Below are positions 27,881 through 36,801 of a stretch of DNA of 64,000 nucleotides, piece after piece (position 1 is the first letter of the stretch; the number at the start of each line of letters is the position of its first letter). The notes under the pieces were generated by a model. It ran no database searches. It saw only the letters and a program-made list of their open reading frames with translations, and was not told the origin of the DNA. The DNA lies in assembly GCA_023823795.1 (NCBI GenBank), contig CP085710.1, positions 1,700,001 to 1,764,000 of the forward strand, read 5' to 3'. Both the position numbers and the translations under genes were made by a program. The stretch comes from Bacillus sp. F19 (GTDB lineage Bacteria; Bacillota; Bacilli; Bacillales; Bacillaceae).

Positions 27881-28519
27881 ATGAAATTTGTGCATGTGCA
27901 GTTAGAGTGCAAGCATCTTGAAGAAATGAAAACATTCTACACAGGTATTTTAAAGATGAGATTGACAGATGAAAAAAAGGATCGTTTTACCGTGAAAGCC
28001 GGTTTGAGCAGCTTAACCTTTATAAAAGCAGAAAACCGTACCTATTATCACTTATGCTTCAGAACGAATAAATCGTTTTTTGACGTCATGTTTAAAGAAT
28101 TAGAGAGTCTTCTGCTGCAAAACGAAGAAGGCGAAGTGAGCTTATACTGGAAAGGAAAACAGGCATATTTTCATGATCCTGAAGGAAATGTGCTTGAAAT
28201 GCTTGAAAGGACGGAGGTTCCATATCATCAATTAGACTGGCATGATGCATTTGAAGTTGGGCTGCCGTGTGAAAATGTTGATGAAATGCGGCGGGAATTA
28301 GCTTTTTTGACTAATCAATATGGGGCTGATTCTGACTCGTTCGCTTTTTTCGGAAATGGTGATGGTTCTGTCGTTGTGGTGAAAGATGGCAGGCACTGGT
28401 ACCCGACACAAAGAGGTTCAGAGATTCATCCGATTGTTCTTGAAGTCGAGGATAAGGCTGAGTTTGAGTACAGACACCCAGTTTATCCATATAAAATTAT
28501 TGCAAAAAAAGAGTGCTGA
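27881..28519 (+). CDS. VOC (glyoxalase/bleomycin-resistance) family protein
   Basis: About 212 residues with two VOC modules: the first begins FVHVQLECKHLEEMKTFYTGIL and ends YFHDPEGNVLEMLER, with candidate metal ligands His and Glu; the second begins about residue 125 and is more divergent. This layout resembles extradiol-dioxygenase or lyase relatives, but no substrate can be given. ATG 27881 is chosen because AGGGGAA lies 8 bp upstream; ATG 27875 is too close. Ends in a terminator shared with convergent clpE. Confidence 0.75.
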   Translation: MKFVHVQLECKHLEEMKTFYTGILKMRLTDEKKDRFTVKAGLSSLTFIKAENRTYYHLCFRTNKSFFDVMFKELESLLLQNEEGEVSLYWKGKQAYFHDPEGNVLEMLERTEVPYHQLDWHDAFEVGLPCENVDEMRRELAFLTNQYGADSDSFAFFGNGDGSVVVVKDGRHWYPTQRGSEIHPIVLEVEDKAEFEYRHPVYPYKIIAKKEC

Positions 28520-28541
28520 TTCCATTGAATCAGCACTCTTT
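28505..28541. terminator. Bidirectional terminator between VOC gene and clpE
   Basis: AAAGAGTGCTGATTC pairs with GAATCAGCACTCTTT around CATT, with A/T runs on both sides. The plus-strand stop codon lies in the stem. Confidence 0.9.
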
Positions 28542-28546
28542 CCATT

Positions 28547-30616
28547 TTATTTAGCATTTACAGAAATCTCATCATTTGTAATCTCTACAACAAGTTCTGT
28601 GATCTCATTGTCGTCAAGCAAGATGTCAGCAATAGAATCTTCTACATGCTCTTGAATCACTCTGCGGAGCGGACGTGCACCGAATGCAGGGTGATAGCCG
28701 AGTTCGGCAATTTTTTCTTTCGCCTCATCTGTGTTGCTTAGCGTTATTTTTTGTTCTGCCAATGTGGCTTTCAAATCATCCAGCATAATATCGACGATTT
28801 CAAGCAGATGCGGTTTTTCAAGTGATTTGAATTCAATAATGCTGTCAAAACGGTTCAGAAATTCCGGTTTGAAGAATGAGCCCAGAGAGCCTAATAAAGA
28901 ACTTTCGTTTAAGGCATCATTGCTTCCGAATCCGACTGTTACTTTCTTATGGCCGATGCCGGCGTTGCTTGTCATGATGATGACAGTATCTTTAAAGCTG
29001 ACCGTTCTGCCCTGGCTGTCTGTCAGTCTGCCATCTTCCATCACTTGAAGGAACATGTGCTGAACATCAGGATGAGCTTTTTCAATTTCATCAAGCAGGA
29101 TGATGCTGTAGGGGTTCCGACGGACTTTTTCAGACAATTGTCCAGCTTCTTCATGGCCAACATAGCCAGGAGGGGAACCAATGATTTTTGAAATCGAATG
29201 CTTTTCCATGTATTCACTCATATCAAGACGGATGAGCGAGTCGCGTGAACCAAACAGTTCAGAGGCTAGGGTTTTCGTCAGCTCTGTTTTACCGACCCCG
29301 GTCGGACCGACAAACAGGAAGGACCCGATTGGTCTTTCTTTGGACTTTAATCCTGCACGGCTGCGGCGGATGGCTTTGGCTACTTTTTTAACAGCCTCTT
29401 CCTGGCCGATTACTTTTCCTGATAGTTTCTTCTCAAGGTTTTTCATTTGAGCCTGCTCGTCTTCCTGAAGTTTTCCGACTGGTATACCCGTTTTCTTTTC
29501 AATGATGGCTTGAATATCTGCAAGATCGACTACAGCTTTAACAGGTGTCTGCATTTTCTCAAGCTTGAGCTCTTCATCGCGCAATTTAGCAGCAAGCTCG
29601 TAGTTTTCTTCCTTCGTTGCCTGAGCTTTTTTTCTGGCGATTTCAGCTAACTGTTCGCTGATGTCTTCGCCGCTGCCTGCCTGAAGGTTCTTTTTCGAAC
29701 CGGCTTCATCAAGCAGGTCAATCGCTTTATCAGGCAAGTAACGATCCTGGATGTAGCGGTTTGACAAGGTTACAGTCGCTTTAATGGCTTCTTCGGAATA
29801 CGTAACCTCATGGTATTTTTCATATTTATCCTGAATGCCTTTTAAGATTTCAACGGCTTTTTCAAGGGACGGTTCTGAAACCATGACTGGCTGAAATCTG
29901 CGTTCAAGCGCTGCATCTTTTTCGATTTGGCGGTACTCTTTTAAAGTAGTTGCACCGACAACCTGCAGCTCTCCGCGTGCAAGGGCAGGTTTTAAAATAT
30001 TGCCTGCATCCATTGAACCCTCGGCAGACCCTGCACCAACAAGAAGATGAATTTCATCAATAAACAATATGATGTTTTTCTTTTGCTGAAGCTCAGAAAT
30101 CAGCTGTTTCATTCTTTCCTCAAATTGGCCCCGTATCCCAGTGTTTGCAACAAGTGAAGCCACATCAAGCAAGTAAATCTCTTTATTTTTCAGCTTTGCA
30201 GGGACATCGCCTTCTGCAATTTTAAGCGCAAAGCCTTCTACTACAGCTGTTTTACCTACTCCAGGTTCACCGATTAAAACGGGGTTATTCTTATTTCTTC
30301 TGTTCAGAATTTCAATTAATCTTTCAACCTCTGCATCTCTTCCAATAACAGGATCAATGACTCCGGCCTTTGCGGCGCGAGTTAAATTGCGGCCTAATTG
30401 GTCAAGAAGACCATTGCTTCCTCGTTTCTGAGTTTGCTCTTCTGCGCCTTGCTGGAATGGCTGAGAAGGGGGAACATTTCCGAAAGATCCGCTTGGTACA
30501 GAGCTTCTATATTGAGCATAACAATCTGAGCATAGCAGCACTTGCTGACGCTCCTGATTAATTTGAAGAGTTAAATGAACAGATGCTTTCTTAGCTTGAC
30601 AATGTTGACATAGCAT
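28547..30616 (-). CDS. clpE: ATP-dependent Clp protease ATPase subunit ClpE
   Basis: 689 residues. An N-terminal zinc finger (CQHC ... CSDC, residues 3-32) distinguishes ClpE from ClpC. Two AAA+ modules follow (Walker A GEPGVGKT at 116-123 and GPTGVGKT in the second half; Walker [12 protein letters not shown] and [12 protein letters not shown]) with a UVR-like coiled segment between them (about 325-360). It unfolds damaged proteins for ClpP and helps switch off the heat-shock response. RBS AGGAGG precedes the ATG. Controlled by CtsR through two upstream boxes. Downstream terminator shared with the VOC gene. Confidence 0.95.
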   Translation of the reverse strand: MLCQHCQAKKASVHLTLQINQERQQVLLCSDCYAQYRSSVPSGSFGNVPPSQPFQQGAEEQTQKRGSNGLLDQLGRNLTRAAKAGVIDPVIGRDAEVERLIEILNRRNKNNPVLIGEPGVGKTAVVEGFALKIAEGDVPAKLKNKEIYLLDVASLVANTGIRGQFEERMKQLISELQQKKNIILFIDEIHLLVGAGSAEGSMDAGNILKPALARGELQVVGATTLKEYRQIEKDAALERRFQPVMVSEPSLEKAVEILKGIQDKYEKYHEVTYSEEAIKATVTLSNRYIQDRYLPDKAIDLLDEAGSKKNLQAGSGEDISEQLAEIARKKAQATKEENYELAAKLRDEELKLEKMQTPVKAVVDLADIQAIIEKKTGIPVGKLQEDEQAQMKNLEKKLSGKVIGQEEAVKKVAKAIRRSRAGLKSKERPIGSFLFVGPTGVGKTELTKTLASELFGSRDSLIRLDMSEYMEKHSISKIIGSPPGYVGHEEAGQLSEKVRRNPYSIILLDEIEKAHPDVQHMFLQVMEDGRLTDSQGRTVSFKDTVIIMTSNAGIGHKKVTVGFGSNDALNESSLLGSLGSFFKPEFLNRFDSIIEFKSLEKPHLLEIVDIMLDDLKATLAEQKITLSNTDEAKEKIAELGYHPAFGARPLRRVIQEHVEDSIADILLDDNEITELVVEITNDEISVNAK

Positions 30617-30645
30617 AGTGAAAACCTCCTGATATATAATTTGAC

Positions 30646-30737
30646 TTTGACTATCTTTGACTAATTGAGTGAGTAAAAAATCACCTCACTAGGATGATCT
30701 TGATTCATATTATAGTTTGACCTTATTTGACTTTCAA
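30646..30737 (-). promoter_or_regulatory. clpE promoter with two CtsR operators
   Basis: On the minus strand -35 TTGAAA (30737-30732) and a perfect -10 TATAAT (30714-30709) are 17 bp apart. The spacer contains one CtsR box AGTCAAATAAGGTCAAA (30732-30716). A second, AGTCAAAGATAGTCAAA (30662-30646), plus an extra half-site GTCAA, lies in the leader near the RBS. This matches the RGTCAAANANRGTCAAA heptad repeat. Confidence 0.92.
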
Positions 30738-30914
30738 GTATTTTGCTTAAAAATTTTTCAAGTTAAATATTCACTAGTTGAAAATTGGATCTATTTACTT
30801 TCTAGAATAAGATCCAAAAGGAAAATACCTCAATAAAGGTGGCCCTATCCATTTGGTTTTAATTTACAATTAGACTTAAGTGATAGCGAGAGTTTCCTTT
30901 TTGTGGAATGAGTT

Positions 30915-31118
30915 TTACTTCCATTCTGCAAATCCAAATGGCTCTTGTTTCCATAGGATTGCCTCTAGGTACCTGGTGATCTGGAGGATTTTGCATTGGC
31001 TTCTTGCCACTATTTGCGCGAGTACATGAAGGTAATACAGAATGAGTGCAATGAACACTTGATTCATCTGGTTTAACCGGCGTGATAGCTGTGAAACACT
31101 GATTGAATCTAAAGCTGG
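30915..31118 (-). pseudogene. Internally deleted IS4-type transposase remnant
   Basis: An open minus-strand frame joins an N-terminal-like motif (LDSISVSQLSRRLNQ) directly to a C-terminal-like segment (QVFIALILYYLHVLAQI ... ITRYLEAILWK), which are hundreds of residues apart in intact IS4-like transposases of bacilli. The DDE core is missing. The upstream edge merges with the 52-bp repeats. Family assignment is from memory of the motifs. Between 30740 and 30900 nothing else is seen. Confidence 0.5.
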
Positions 31119-31119
31119 T

Positions 31120-31600
31120 GCTGCATAGCTAGTTTGCAGCACTCAATGTGGGCTACTACATGAGTTAAGTGCTTCATAACCAAGTTTGCAGCACTTAATA
31201 TGGGCTACTACAAGAGTTTAGTGCATCATAACCGCATATGCAGCATTTAATGAAGGTTCCGACACGAGATAAGTGCTACAAAACCGCATTTTCTGCACTT
31301 AATATGGGCTTCGAAACGAGATAAGTGCTACATAACCAAGTTTGCAGCACAAAATGTGGGCTCCGACACGAGATAAGTGCATCATAACCGCATATGCAGC
31401 ATTTAATGAAGGCTCCGACACGAGATAAGTGCTACATAACCGCATATGCAGCATTTAATGAAGGCTCCGACACGAGATAAGTGCTTCATAACCGCATATG
31501 CAGCACAAAATGTGGGCTCCGACATGAGATAAGTGCTACATAACCAAGTTTGCAGCACTTAATATGAGCGCCGACACGAGATAAGTGCTTCATATTCTTA
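31120..31600. repeat. Second 52-bp tandem array, nine copies
   Basis: Units recur exactly every 52 bp (markers at 31165, 31217, 31269, 31321, 31373, 31425, 31477, 31529, 31581). A unit holds GATAAGTGCTACATAACC, then GCATATGCAGCATTTAATG or AAGTTTGCAGCACTTAATA, then a GGGCTCCGACACGA part. TAAGTGCT and AGCACTTA are inverted, so each unit can form a hairpin. The sequence is unrelated to the 14.6-kb array but has the same period. It fills the divergent gap between clpE and ykvI. Confidence 0.9.
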
Positions 31601-31732
31601 TTAATATTGAAATATAACTTTTCTTCTGCAAACTAAGCTGACCGCATTAAGGTTGTACTTCTTTCTTAACACCTTGTCTCATATACATGGTAAGAGTTCA
31701 GCTAAAAGCATTCATCGTAACGGGGGTAGAAG

Positions 31733-32791
31733 ATGAAGAATCAATGGTTTCAGGTTGTTCAAATCGCAGCTGTATATGTTGGAACGGTTGTCGGGGCCGG
31801 CTTTGCAACTGGACGGGAGATTGTAGAATTTTTTACGCAGTATGGCATTTTTGGCATACTCGGTATTTTAATATGCGGGTTCTTTTTTATGCATCTTGGT
31901 GCAAAGATTATGATCATTTCAAAACGGATCGGAGCAAAATCGTACCAGGATTTTAATCTTTTCTTATTCGGCAAGTCGTTTGGATTTATTATTAATCTCT
32001 TTATGCTGCTTGTCTTATTCGGTGTAACATCTGTGATGCTATCTGGTGCAGGGGCTATTTTTGAGGAGCAGCTGGGATTCTCAAGGAAGTTTGGCGTGCT
32101 TTTGACCATCCTTCTGACAATCATCGCGATGTCTTTCGGCTCCAAAGGGCTGTTTAGCGTCAATATTATTGTCGTGCCGCTTTTAATCCTCTTCAGTGTG
32201 CTAATTGCGGTATCATCATTTGATGCCCATACGTTTTCATCATTTCAGCTTCATCATGCTCCATCATTTAAATGGCTGATCTCAGCCATCTCCTATTCAG
32301 CCTTTAACCTTGCGATGGCAGAAGCAGTTCTTGTTCCCCTTGCTCAGGAGATTGAAGATGAGCGCGTTGTAAAATGGGGAGGAATAGTTGGAGGGGCCCT
32401 CCTTACGTTCATTTTGCTTAGCAGCCACTTTGCCCTGTCCACACTTCCTGATGTGATTTTATACGATATCCCAATGGCCGAGGTCATGAAAGCATCTGTT
32501 TTATCCTTCTTTTTCATTTATATATTGGTCATTTACGGGGAAGTTTTTACATCTGTCATCGGTAATTTATTTGGTCTTGAACGCCATTTGGTGCGGGTAA
32601 TTCCAATCCCAAGGATGTTTATCATCCTCATCCTGCTCAGCGGTGCTTTTTTCGTCAGTCAAATTGGCTACAGCTCACTGATTGCCTTTCTATATCCAAT
32701 CTTTGGCTATATGAGCATCGTCTTTTTGGTCTTATTGATGGTCCGGAAAAACCCTCTTCCTGATAATAATAATAATACGCTAAAAAAGTGA
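31733..32791 (+). CDS. ykvI: YkvI-like membrane protein
   Basis: 352 residues with about ten membrane segments, resembling B. subtilis YkvI, which belongs to the wider amino-acid/polyamine transporter fold. The N-terminal helix pattern QIAAVYVGTVVGAGFATGREIVEFF has the glycine-rich unwound stretch used for substrate and ion binding in that fold. Function is unknown. It follows GGGGGTAG and lies between clpE and queC, the same order as in B. subtilis. Confidence 0.8.
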   Translation: MKNQWFQVVQIAAVYVGTVVGAGFATGREIVEFFTQYGIFGILGILICGFFFMHLGAKIMIISKRIGAKSYQDFNLFLFGKSFGFIINLFMLLVLFGVTSVMLSGAGAIFEEQLGFSRKFGVLLTILLTIIAMSFGSKGLFSVNIIVVPLLILFSVLIAVSSFDAHTFSSFQLHHAPSFKWLISAISYSAFNLAMAEAVLVPLAQEIEDERVVKWGGIVGGALLTFILLSSHFALSTLPDVILYDIPMAEVMKASVLSFFFIYILVIYGEVFTSVIGNLFGLERHLVRVIPIPRMFIILILLSGAFFVSQIGYSSLIAFLYPIFGYMSIVFLVLLMVRKNPLPDNNNNTLKK

Positions 32792-33050
32792 GAATAATCA
32801 AACAATTTAAACATAAAGGCTTGATTATCAACATAATTATGAAGAAAACTGGCATATTTCCCGTTTGACTGCTGAAGTTGTTCATATTATGATGTTTTTA
32901 AAGTTATCTGAATTTTTTATATCTTTCAGGAGAGGTGATGAGATGGGGTATTAACTTTTCATAGAAGGTTTTGCACCATCCAATGCCTAATAGATTGAAA
33001 TTTTTCAGGAGGTGACACCTTTTCTGTCTCAGGCGGAAGAGGGAATTTAT

Positions 33051-34394
33051 TTGGACATAGTGAATTTGTTCATTATTGCGATTTTAATTGCTGCCACTGC
33101 TTTTTTTGTAGCATCGGAGTTCGCAATTGTTAAAATTCGAAGTTCCCGCATTAATCAGCTGATTGAAGAAGGAAATAAACAGGCATTATCAGCTAAGAAA
33201 GTAACGGATAACCTGGATGAATATTTATCAGCTTGCCAGCTGGGAATCACCATTACAGCACTCGGCCTCGGCTGGCTTGGGGAGCCTGCAATCGGAAGGC
33301 TGCTTCATCCTGTTTTCAAAAGGTTTGACCTGCCAAGTTCAGGCGTTCAGTTCTTGTCTGCCGCAATTGCCTTTGCCGTCATCACATTTCTGCACGTAGT
33401 GGTGGGGGAGCTTGCGCCAAAAACTGTTGCCATTCAAAAAGCGGAGCGAATTACGCTAACCTTTTCAAAGCCGTTAATGGCTTTTTACCGCCTCATGTAT
33501 CCGGTGATCTGGGTGTTAAATGGCTCAGCACGGCTCCTGACGAGTTTCATTGGAATGAAGCAGGTCTCAGAGCATGAGCTTGCACACAGCGAGGAAGAAT
33601 TAAGAATCTTGTTATCTGAAAGCTATGAAAGCGGAGAGATCAATCAATCTGAATACAAATATGTGAATAAGATATTTAAATTTGATGATCGTATTGCGAA
33701 AGAAATTATGGTGCCCCGCACCCAAATCGTCTCACTTGATATTGAAGAGACGCTGCAGTCGCATCTGAAGATTATCAAAAGTGAAAAATATACAAGATAT
33801 CCCGTCGTTGACGGCGACAAAGACCATATCATCGGTATGGTGAATATTAAAGAAATTTTTACGGACTTATTTCAATCCAAAAAAACCGATCATTTTTCAT
33901 TGAAAACCTATATTAGGCCTGTTATTCAAGTAATCGATTCTGTGCCGATTCAAGAACTGCTCCTTAAAATGCAAAAAGAGCATATTCACATGGCCATTCT
34001 TATTGATGAATACGGCGGAACCGCTGGGCTTGTAACAGTTGAAGATATATTAGAGGAAATCGTAGGCGAAATCAGAGATGAATTTGATGCTGATGAAGTG
34101 CCGCTTGTCCAGAAAATCACGGATGATCAGTATGTGATCGATGGAAAAGTATTAATAAGCGAACTGAACGATTTGTTCGGAATTGAAATGGATGACACAG
34201 ATGTTGATACAATCGGCGGCTGGATGCTGACTGAAAAATACGATATCAAAAAAGGGGAAATGGTTGAATTCGGATCCTTTACGTTTAAAGTGAAGGACAT
34301 GGAAAACCACCATATCCGCTATCTCGAAATGACCCGAAAAAAAAAGACGGATAGTTCCCCGCTTTTGCAGAAGGGAATTGCTGCTACACAATGA
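33051..34394 (+). CDS. CNNM/CorC-family (HlyC-like) membrane protein
   Basis: About 447 residues. An N-terminal DUF21 domain with three or four membrane helices (to about 190) is followed by a CBS pair (PRTQIVSLDIEE ... HMAILIDEYGGTAGLVTVEDI) and a C-terminal CorC_HlyC domain. Relatives include B. subtilis YhdP/YqhB-type proteins implicated in magnesium efflux. TTG at 33051 is preferred, since LDIVNLFIIAIL matches the family N-terminus and GGAAGAGGG precedes it; the GTG at 33012 lies inside an AGGAGGTGA sequence. That strong upstream RBS may point to initiation at CTG 33024 instead. Confidence 0.85.
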   Translation: MDIVNLFIIAILIAATAFFVASEFAIVKIRSSRINQLIEEGNKQALSAKKVTDNLDEYLSACQLGITITALGLGWLGEPAIGRLLHPVFKRFDLPSSGVQFLSAAIAFAVITFLHVVVGELAPKTVAIQKAERITLTFSKPLMAFYRLMYPVIWVLNGSARLLTSFIGMKQVSEHELAHSEEELRILLSESYESGEINQSEYKYVNKIFKFDDRIAKEIMVPRTQIVSLDIEETLQSHLKIIKSEKYTRYPVVDGDKDHIIGMVNIKEIFTDLFQSKKTDHFSLKTYIRPVIQVIDSVPIQELLLKMQKEHIHMAILIDEYGGTAGLVTVEDILEEIVGEIRDEFDADEVPLVQKITDDQYVIDGKVLISELNDLFGIEMDDTDVDTIGGWMLTEKYDIKKGEMVEFGSFTFKVKDMENHHIRYLEMTRKKKTDSSPLLQKGIAATQ

Positions 34395-34419
34395 GATGCT
34401 TTTACCAGCATCTTTTTTT
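34394..34419 (+). terminator. Terminator after the CNNM gene
   Basis: AGATGCT-TTTACC-AGCATCT stem-loop followed by TTTTTT. Confidence 0.85.
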
Positions 34420-34484
34420 GCGTAAAAAGCGTCGTCTGAGGTTAAAATAAGCCTGAATCTCATTTACAAAAGGAGACCGGTAAT

Positions 34485-34610
34485 ATGACACAATCCAAAG
34501 GCCAAAAGCAGAGACAATGGGACATTCGCAAAGAATCTCAAAATGAGCATGGCAAAGTAAAATCGTTTAAAGAGCTCGAGCAGGAAGGCACTCAGAATAG
34601 CAAAAAATAG
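34485..34610 (+). CDS. Small hydrophilic protein, 41 residues
   Basis: ATG with AAAGGAGACC upstream and a terminator directly downstream, so very likely a real gene. The peptide is rich in Lys, Gln and Glu (MTQSKGQKQRQWDIRKE, then KSFKELEQEG) with no cysteines or hydrophobic stretch. The composition is like that of small sporulation or stress proteins, but no family is recognised. Confidence 0.65.
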   Translation: MTQSKGQKQRQWDIRKESQNEHGKVKSFKELEQEGTQNSKK

Positions 34611-34615
34611 AAAAT

Positions 34616-34653
34616 GAAGAAGGAATCCGAAGTTTTTGGATTCCTTCTTTATT
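34616..34653 (+). terminator. Terminator
   Basis: AAGAAGGAATCC / GGATTCCTTCTT stem with a GAAGTTTTT loop. Confidence 0.88.
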
Positions 34654-34677
34654 GAGAGGTTAGTGCATGAATTTTTA

Positions 34678-34805
34678 GCGCTTTGATGTCTAGCTCCACA
34701 GCCCAACTTCTCGGCCAGAACAAATCCGGAAAAAAAGTCAAACCCGGACTTTTCTGCAGATTCTTATCTGTCATGCCTGCGCTAACCGGCGCTTCCGCTT
34801 TTCCA
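34678..34805. repeat. Dispersed intergenic repeat, copy 2
   Basis: Contains GATGTCTAGCTCCACAGCCC, AACTTCTCGGCCA, AAAAAGTCAAACCCGGACTT (a hairpin), TTCTTATCTG and GGCGCTTCCGCTTTT. Shares these blocks with copies at 10160, 49998 and 61765. Confidence 0.7.
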
Positions 34806-34865
34806 GTTTATAGCACCCGCTCTTTTTCCTCTGCCAGACATGCTTTCGCAAGCTTTTTCAGCTGT

Positions 34866-35418
34866 TTATTTAACAGTTTTATCCAGGCTAAGCCAATCCT
34901 GCTGTATTATGCCTTCATAAATATAGGCTGAAAACTCCCAAACCTCTTGTTTTTCAGTCCGGTTTGTTTCCGCTACTAAAATTAACGCTTTCAGCACAGA
35001 AGCCATAACGGAGACATCCTCTTTACCATAATGCCGGATCTGATAAAAGCTTTCATATAAGTAGTCGGTAAAAGTGGGTTTAGGCAGAACAATTCTGATC
35101 TGATTCTTTCTGTCGCGATGATAGGGAGAAGGGGAATGATTTTTTCCGAACTTCGTCAGAATTTGGGCAAGATGTTCAATACATGAAACGTAATTGTCGT
35201 CATCGTTAATAAGGAAGTGGAAGTGGCACTTAGTATGGTATGAGAAAGTTCCTTATCTGTTAAAAAACAGATGGTATATGCTTGAAATAATCGTTTTCTG
35301 CAAGAAATCTGTCTGCTATCATACTGAGCACGGCAAGAATGAAAAAGGTGACCGCGTAGATGGCAGGGGTAATCCAAAAAATTGATTTCAATTTGACTAG
35401 GATCGGTTTAATAGGCAT
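34866..35418 (-). pseudogene. Decayed DUF2254 membrane protein gene
   Basis: The ATG at 35418 has GGTGGGGG upstream and opens a frame with a membrane helix (SIFWITPAIYAVTFFILAVL) that stops at a TTTTTT run. One more T restores VFLTDKELSHTILSATSTSL. The sequence then jumps, in another frame, to a C-terminal part (DNYVSCIEHLAQILTKF ... YQIRHYGKEDVSVMASVL) ending at 34866. Both ends fit DUF2254 proteins of about 400 residues, so roughly half is deleted in addition to the frameshift. Confidence 0.75.
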
Positions 35419-35447
35419 GAGCTGCCCCCACCTTGAATAAAATAAGA

Positions 35448-35476
35448 TTGAAGTGTTTGTCTGTTCGTGGTATAGT
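35448..35476 (+). promoter_or_regulatory. SigA-type promoter of the que operon
   Basis: TTGAAG (35448-35453) and TATAGT (35471-35476) are 17 bp apart, 45 bp before the preQ1 aptamer. Confidence 0.7.
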
Positions 35477-35520
35477 ATGAACGGTAAAAATATTGATAAA
35501 TTCCGCGCAGTTTGTGCGGG

Positions 35521-35553
35521 AGAGGTTCTAGCACAACCCTCTATAAAAAACTA
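35521..35553 (+). promoter_or_regulatory. preQ1-I riboswitch
   Basis: AGAGGTTCTAGCACAACCCT and CTATAAAAAACTAA form the compact H-type pseudoknot of class I preQ1 aptamers. The stem AGAGG/CCTCT and A-rich tail are intact. It precedes queCDEF, whose end product it senses. Confidence 0.93.
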
Positions 35554-35594
35554 AGTATGAGCTGTATCTTGATAGAGGTATAGTTTTTTAGTTG
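35545..35594 (+). terminator. preQ1-riboswitch terminator
   Basis: AAAAAACTA (aptamer tail) pairs with TAGTTTTTT, with an inner GTATC/GATAGAGGTA part. It follows the aptamer directly, so aptamer folding and termination can be coupled. Confidence 0.65.
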
Positions 35595-35610
35595 GGGATT
35601 TTACATGCTA

Positions 35611-35643
35611 GACACTTCTGAACCTATCAGGGTGTCTTTTCTT
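35611..35643 (+). terminator. Second hairpin in the que leader
   Basis: AGACAC-TTCTGA-ACCTA-TCAGG-GTGTCT followed by TTTCTT. It looks like a full terminator and may be the main regulated one, or a second checkpoint. Confidence 0.65.
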
Positions 35644-35704
35644 ATGCCGATTTTTAAATCGGGGTTGTGAAAGAATGCTCTCTTCGAATGAGGAGGATAT
35701 ATAG

Positions 35705-36364
35705 ATGAAAAACGATAAAGCACTTGTTGTTTTCAGCGGCGGCCAGGATAGTACGACATGTTTATTTTGGGCCATAAAGCAATTTAAAGAAGTGGAAGTT
35801 GTAACGTTTAATTATAACCAGCGCCACAAGCTTGAAATAGAAGTGGCAGAAGCCATTGCAAATGATCTTGGAGTACGGCACCATCTTTTGGATATGTCGC
35901 TCTTAAACCAGCTTGCACCTAATGCCCTTACAAGAGATGATATTGAAATTGAACATAAGGAAGGCGAACTCCCTTCAACTTTTGTTCCAGGAAGAAATTT
36001 GCTGTTCCTGACGTTTGCATCCGTCCTAGCTAAGCAAATCGGAGCAAAGCATATCGTTACAGGGGTCTGTGAAACAGATTTCAGCGGGTATCCGGATTGC
36101 CGCGACGTGTTCGTAAAATCATGCAACGTCACCATCAATTTAGCAATGGATGATCAATTTGTCATTCATACGCCGCTTATGTGGATCAATAAAGCGGAAA
36201 CATGGAAGCTTGCAGATGAACTCGGTGCACTGGACTATGTAAGGGAAAAAACGCTCACATGCTACAACGGTATTATCGCAGAAGGATGCGGAGAATGTCC
36301 AGCATGTCACTTAAGGAAAAAAGGCCTTGACGATTATCTGGCTGTAAAAGGAGGAGAGGCGTAA
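35705..36364 (+). CDS. queC: 7-cyano-7-deazaguanine synthase QueC
   Basis: 219 residues. It converts 7-carboxy-7-deazaguanine to preQ0 with ATP and ammonia. The PP-loop [14 protein letters not shown] is at 10-23 and the zinc-binding cysteines are [17 protein letters not shown] near the C-terminus. RBS GAGGAGG. First gene of queCDEF, overlapping queD by 1 bp. Confidence 0.96.
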   Translation: MKNDKALVVFSGGQDSTTCLFWAIKQFKEVEVVTFNYNQRHKLEIEVAEAIANDLGVRHHLLDMSLLNQLAPNALTRDDIEIEHKEGELPSTFVPGRNLLFLTFASVLAKQIGAKHIVTGVCETDFSGYPDCRDVFVKSCNVTINLAMDDQFVIHTPLMWINKAETWKLADELGALDYVREKTLTCYNGIIAEGCGECPACHLRKKGLDDYLAVKGGEA

Positions 36365-36801
36365 TGCTTCAGCAAATGTACCCGCAAACACTCCACCCTT
36401 ATTCTTATGAGCTGAACAAAGATATGCAGATATCTGCCGCTCACTACGTGCCGAATGAAGAAGCAGGCAAATGCCGCCGTATCCATGGTCATACGTATTT
36501 TATTAATGTAACGGTCGCGGGTGATGAGCTTGATCAATCAGGGTTCCTCATAAATTTTGCCCATATCAAGGAGCTCGTGCACGACCGCTTTGACCATACA
36601 ATTCTTAATGAAAATGAATTGTTTGATGATCATGATCCAAAAAAATTTCCTACTACTGAAGTAGTGGCGCGCACGATTTATGAAATGATACAGCAGCATT
36701 TGGATACACTGGGGCACAAACCGAAATGTGTCGGTGTTTTTGTCCGCGAAACACCAACAAGCTACGTAATGTACCGCCCCAAGCAGGTGAAAAGTGGATG
36801 A
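36364..36801 (+). CDS. queD: 6-carboxytetrahydropterin synthase QueD
   Basis: 145 residues. It turns dihydroneopterin triphosphate into 6-carboxy-tetrahydropterin, the first committed step to queuosine. Zinc ligands: His in SAAHYV and the two in RRIHGHTY; catalytic DHTILNE follows. Start and stop are coupled to queC and queE by TAATG-type and ATGA overlaps. Confidence 0.95.
   Translation: MLQQMYPQTLHPYSYELNKDMQISAAHYVPNEEAGKCRRIHGHTYFINVTVAGDELDQSGFLINFAHIKELVHDRFDHTILNENELFDDHDPKKFPTTEVVARTIYEMIQQHLDTLGHKPKCVGVFVRETPTSYVMYRPKQVKSG

Noticed and set aside
33012-33051. GTG at 33012 as start of the CNNM-type gene
   Set aside because: It lies inside the AGGAGGTGA ribosome binding sequence; family alignment supports the later TTG.
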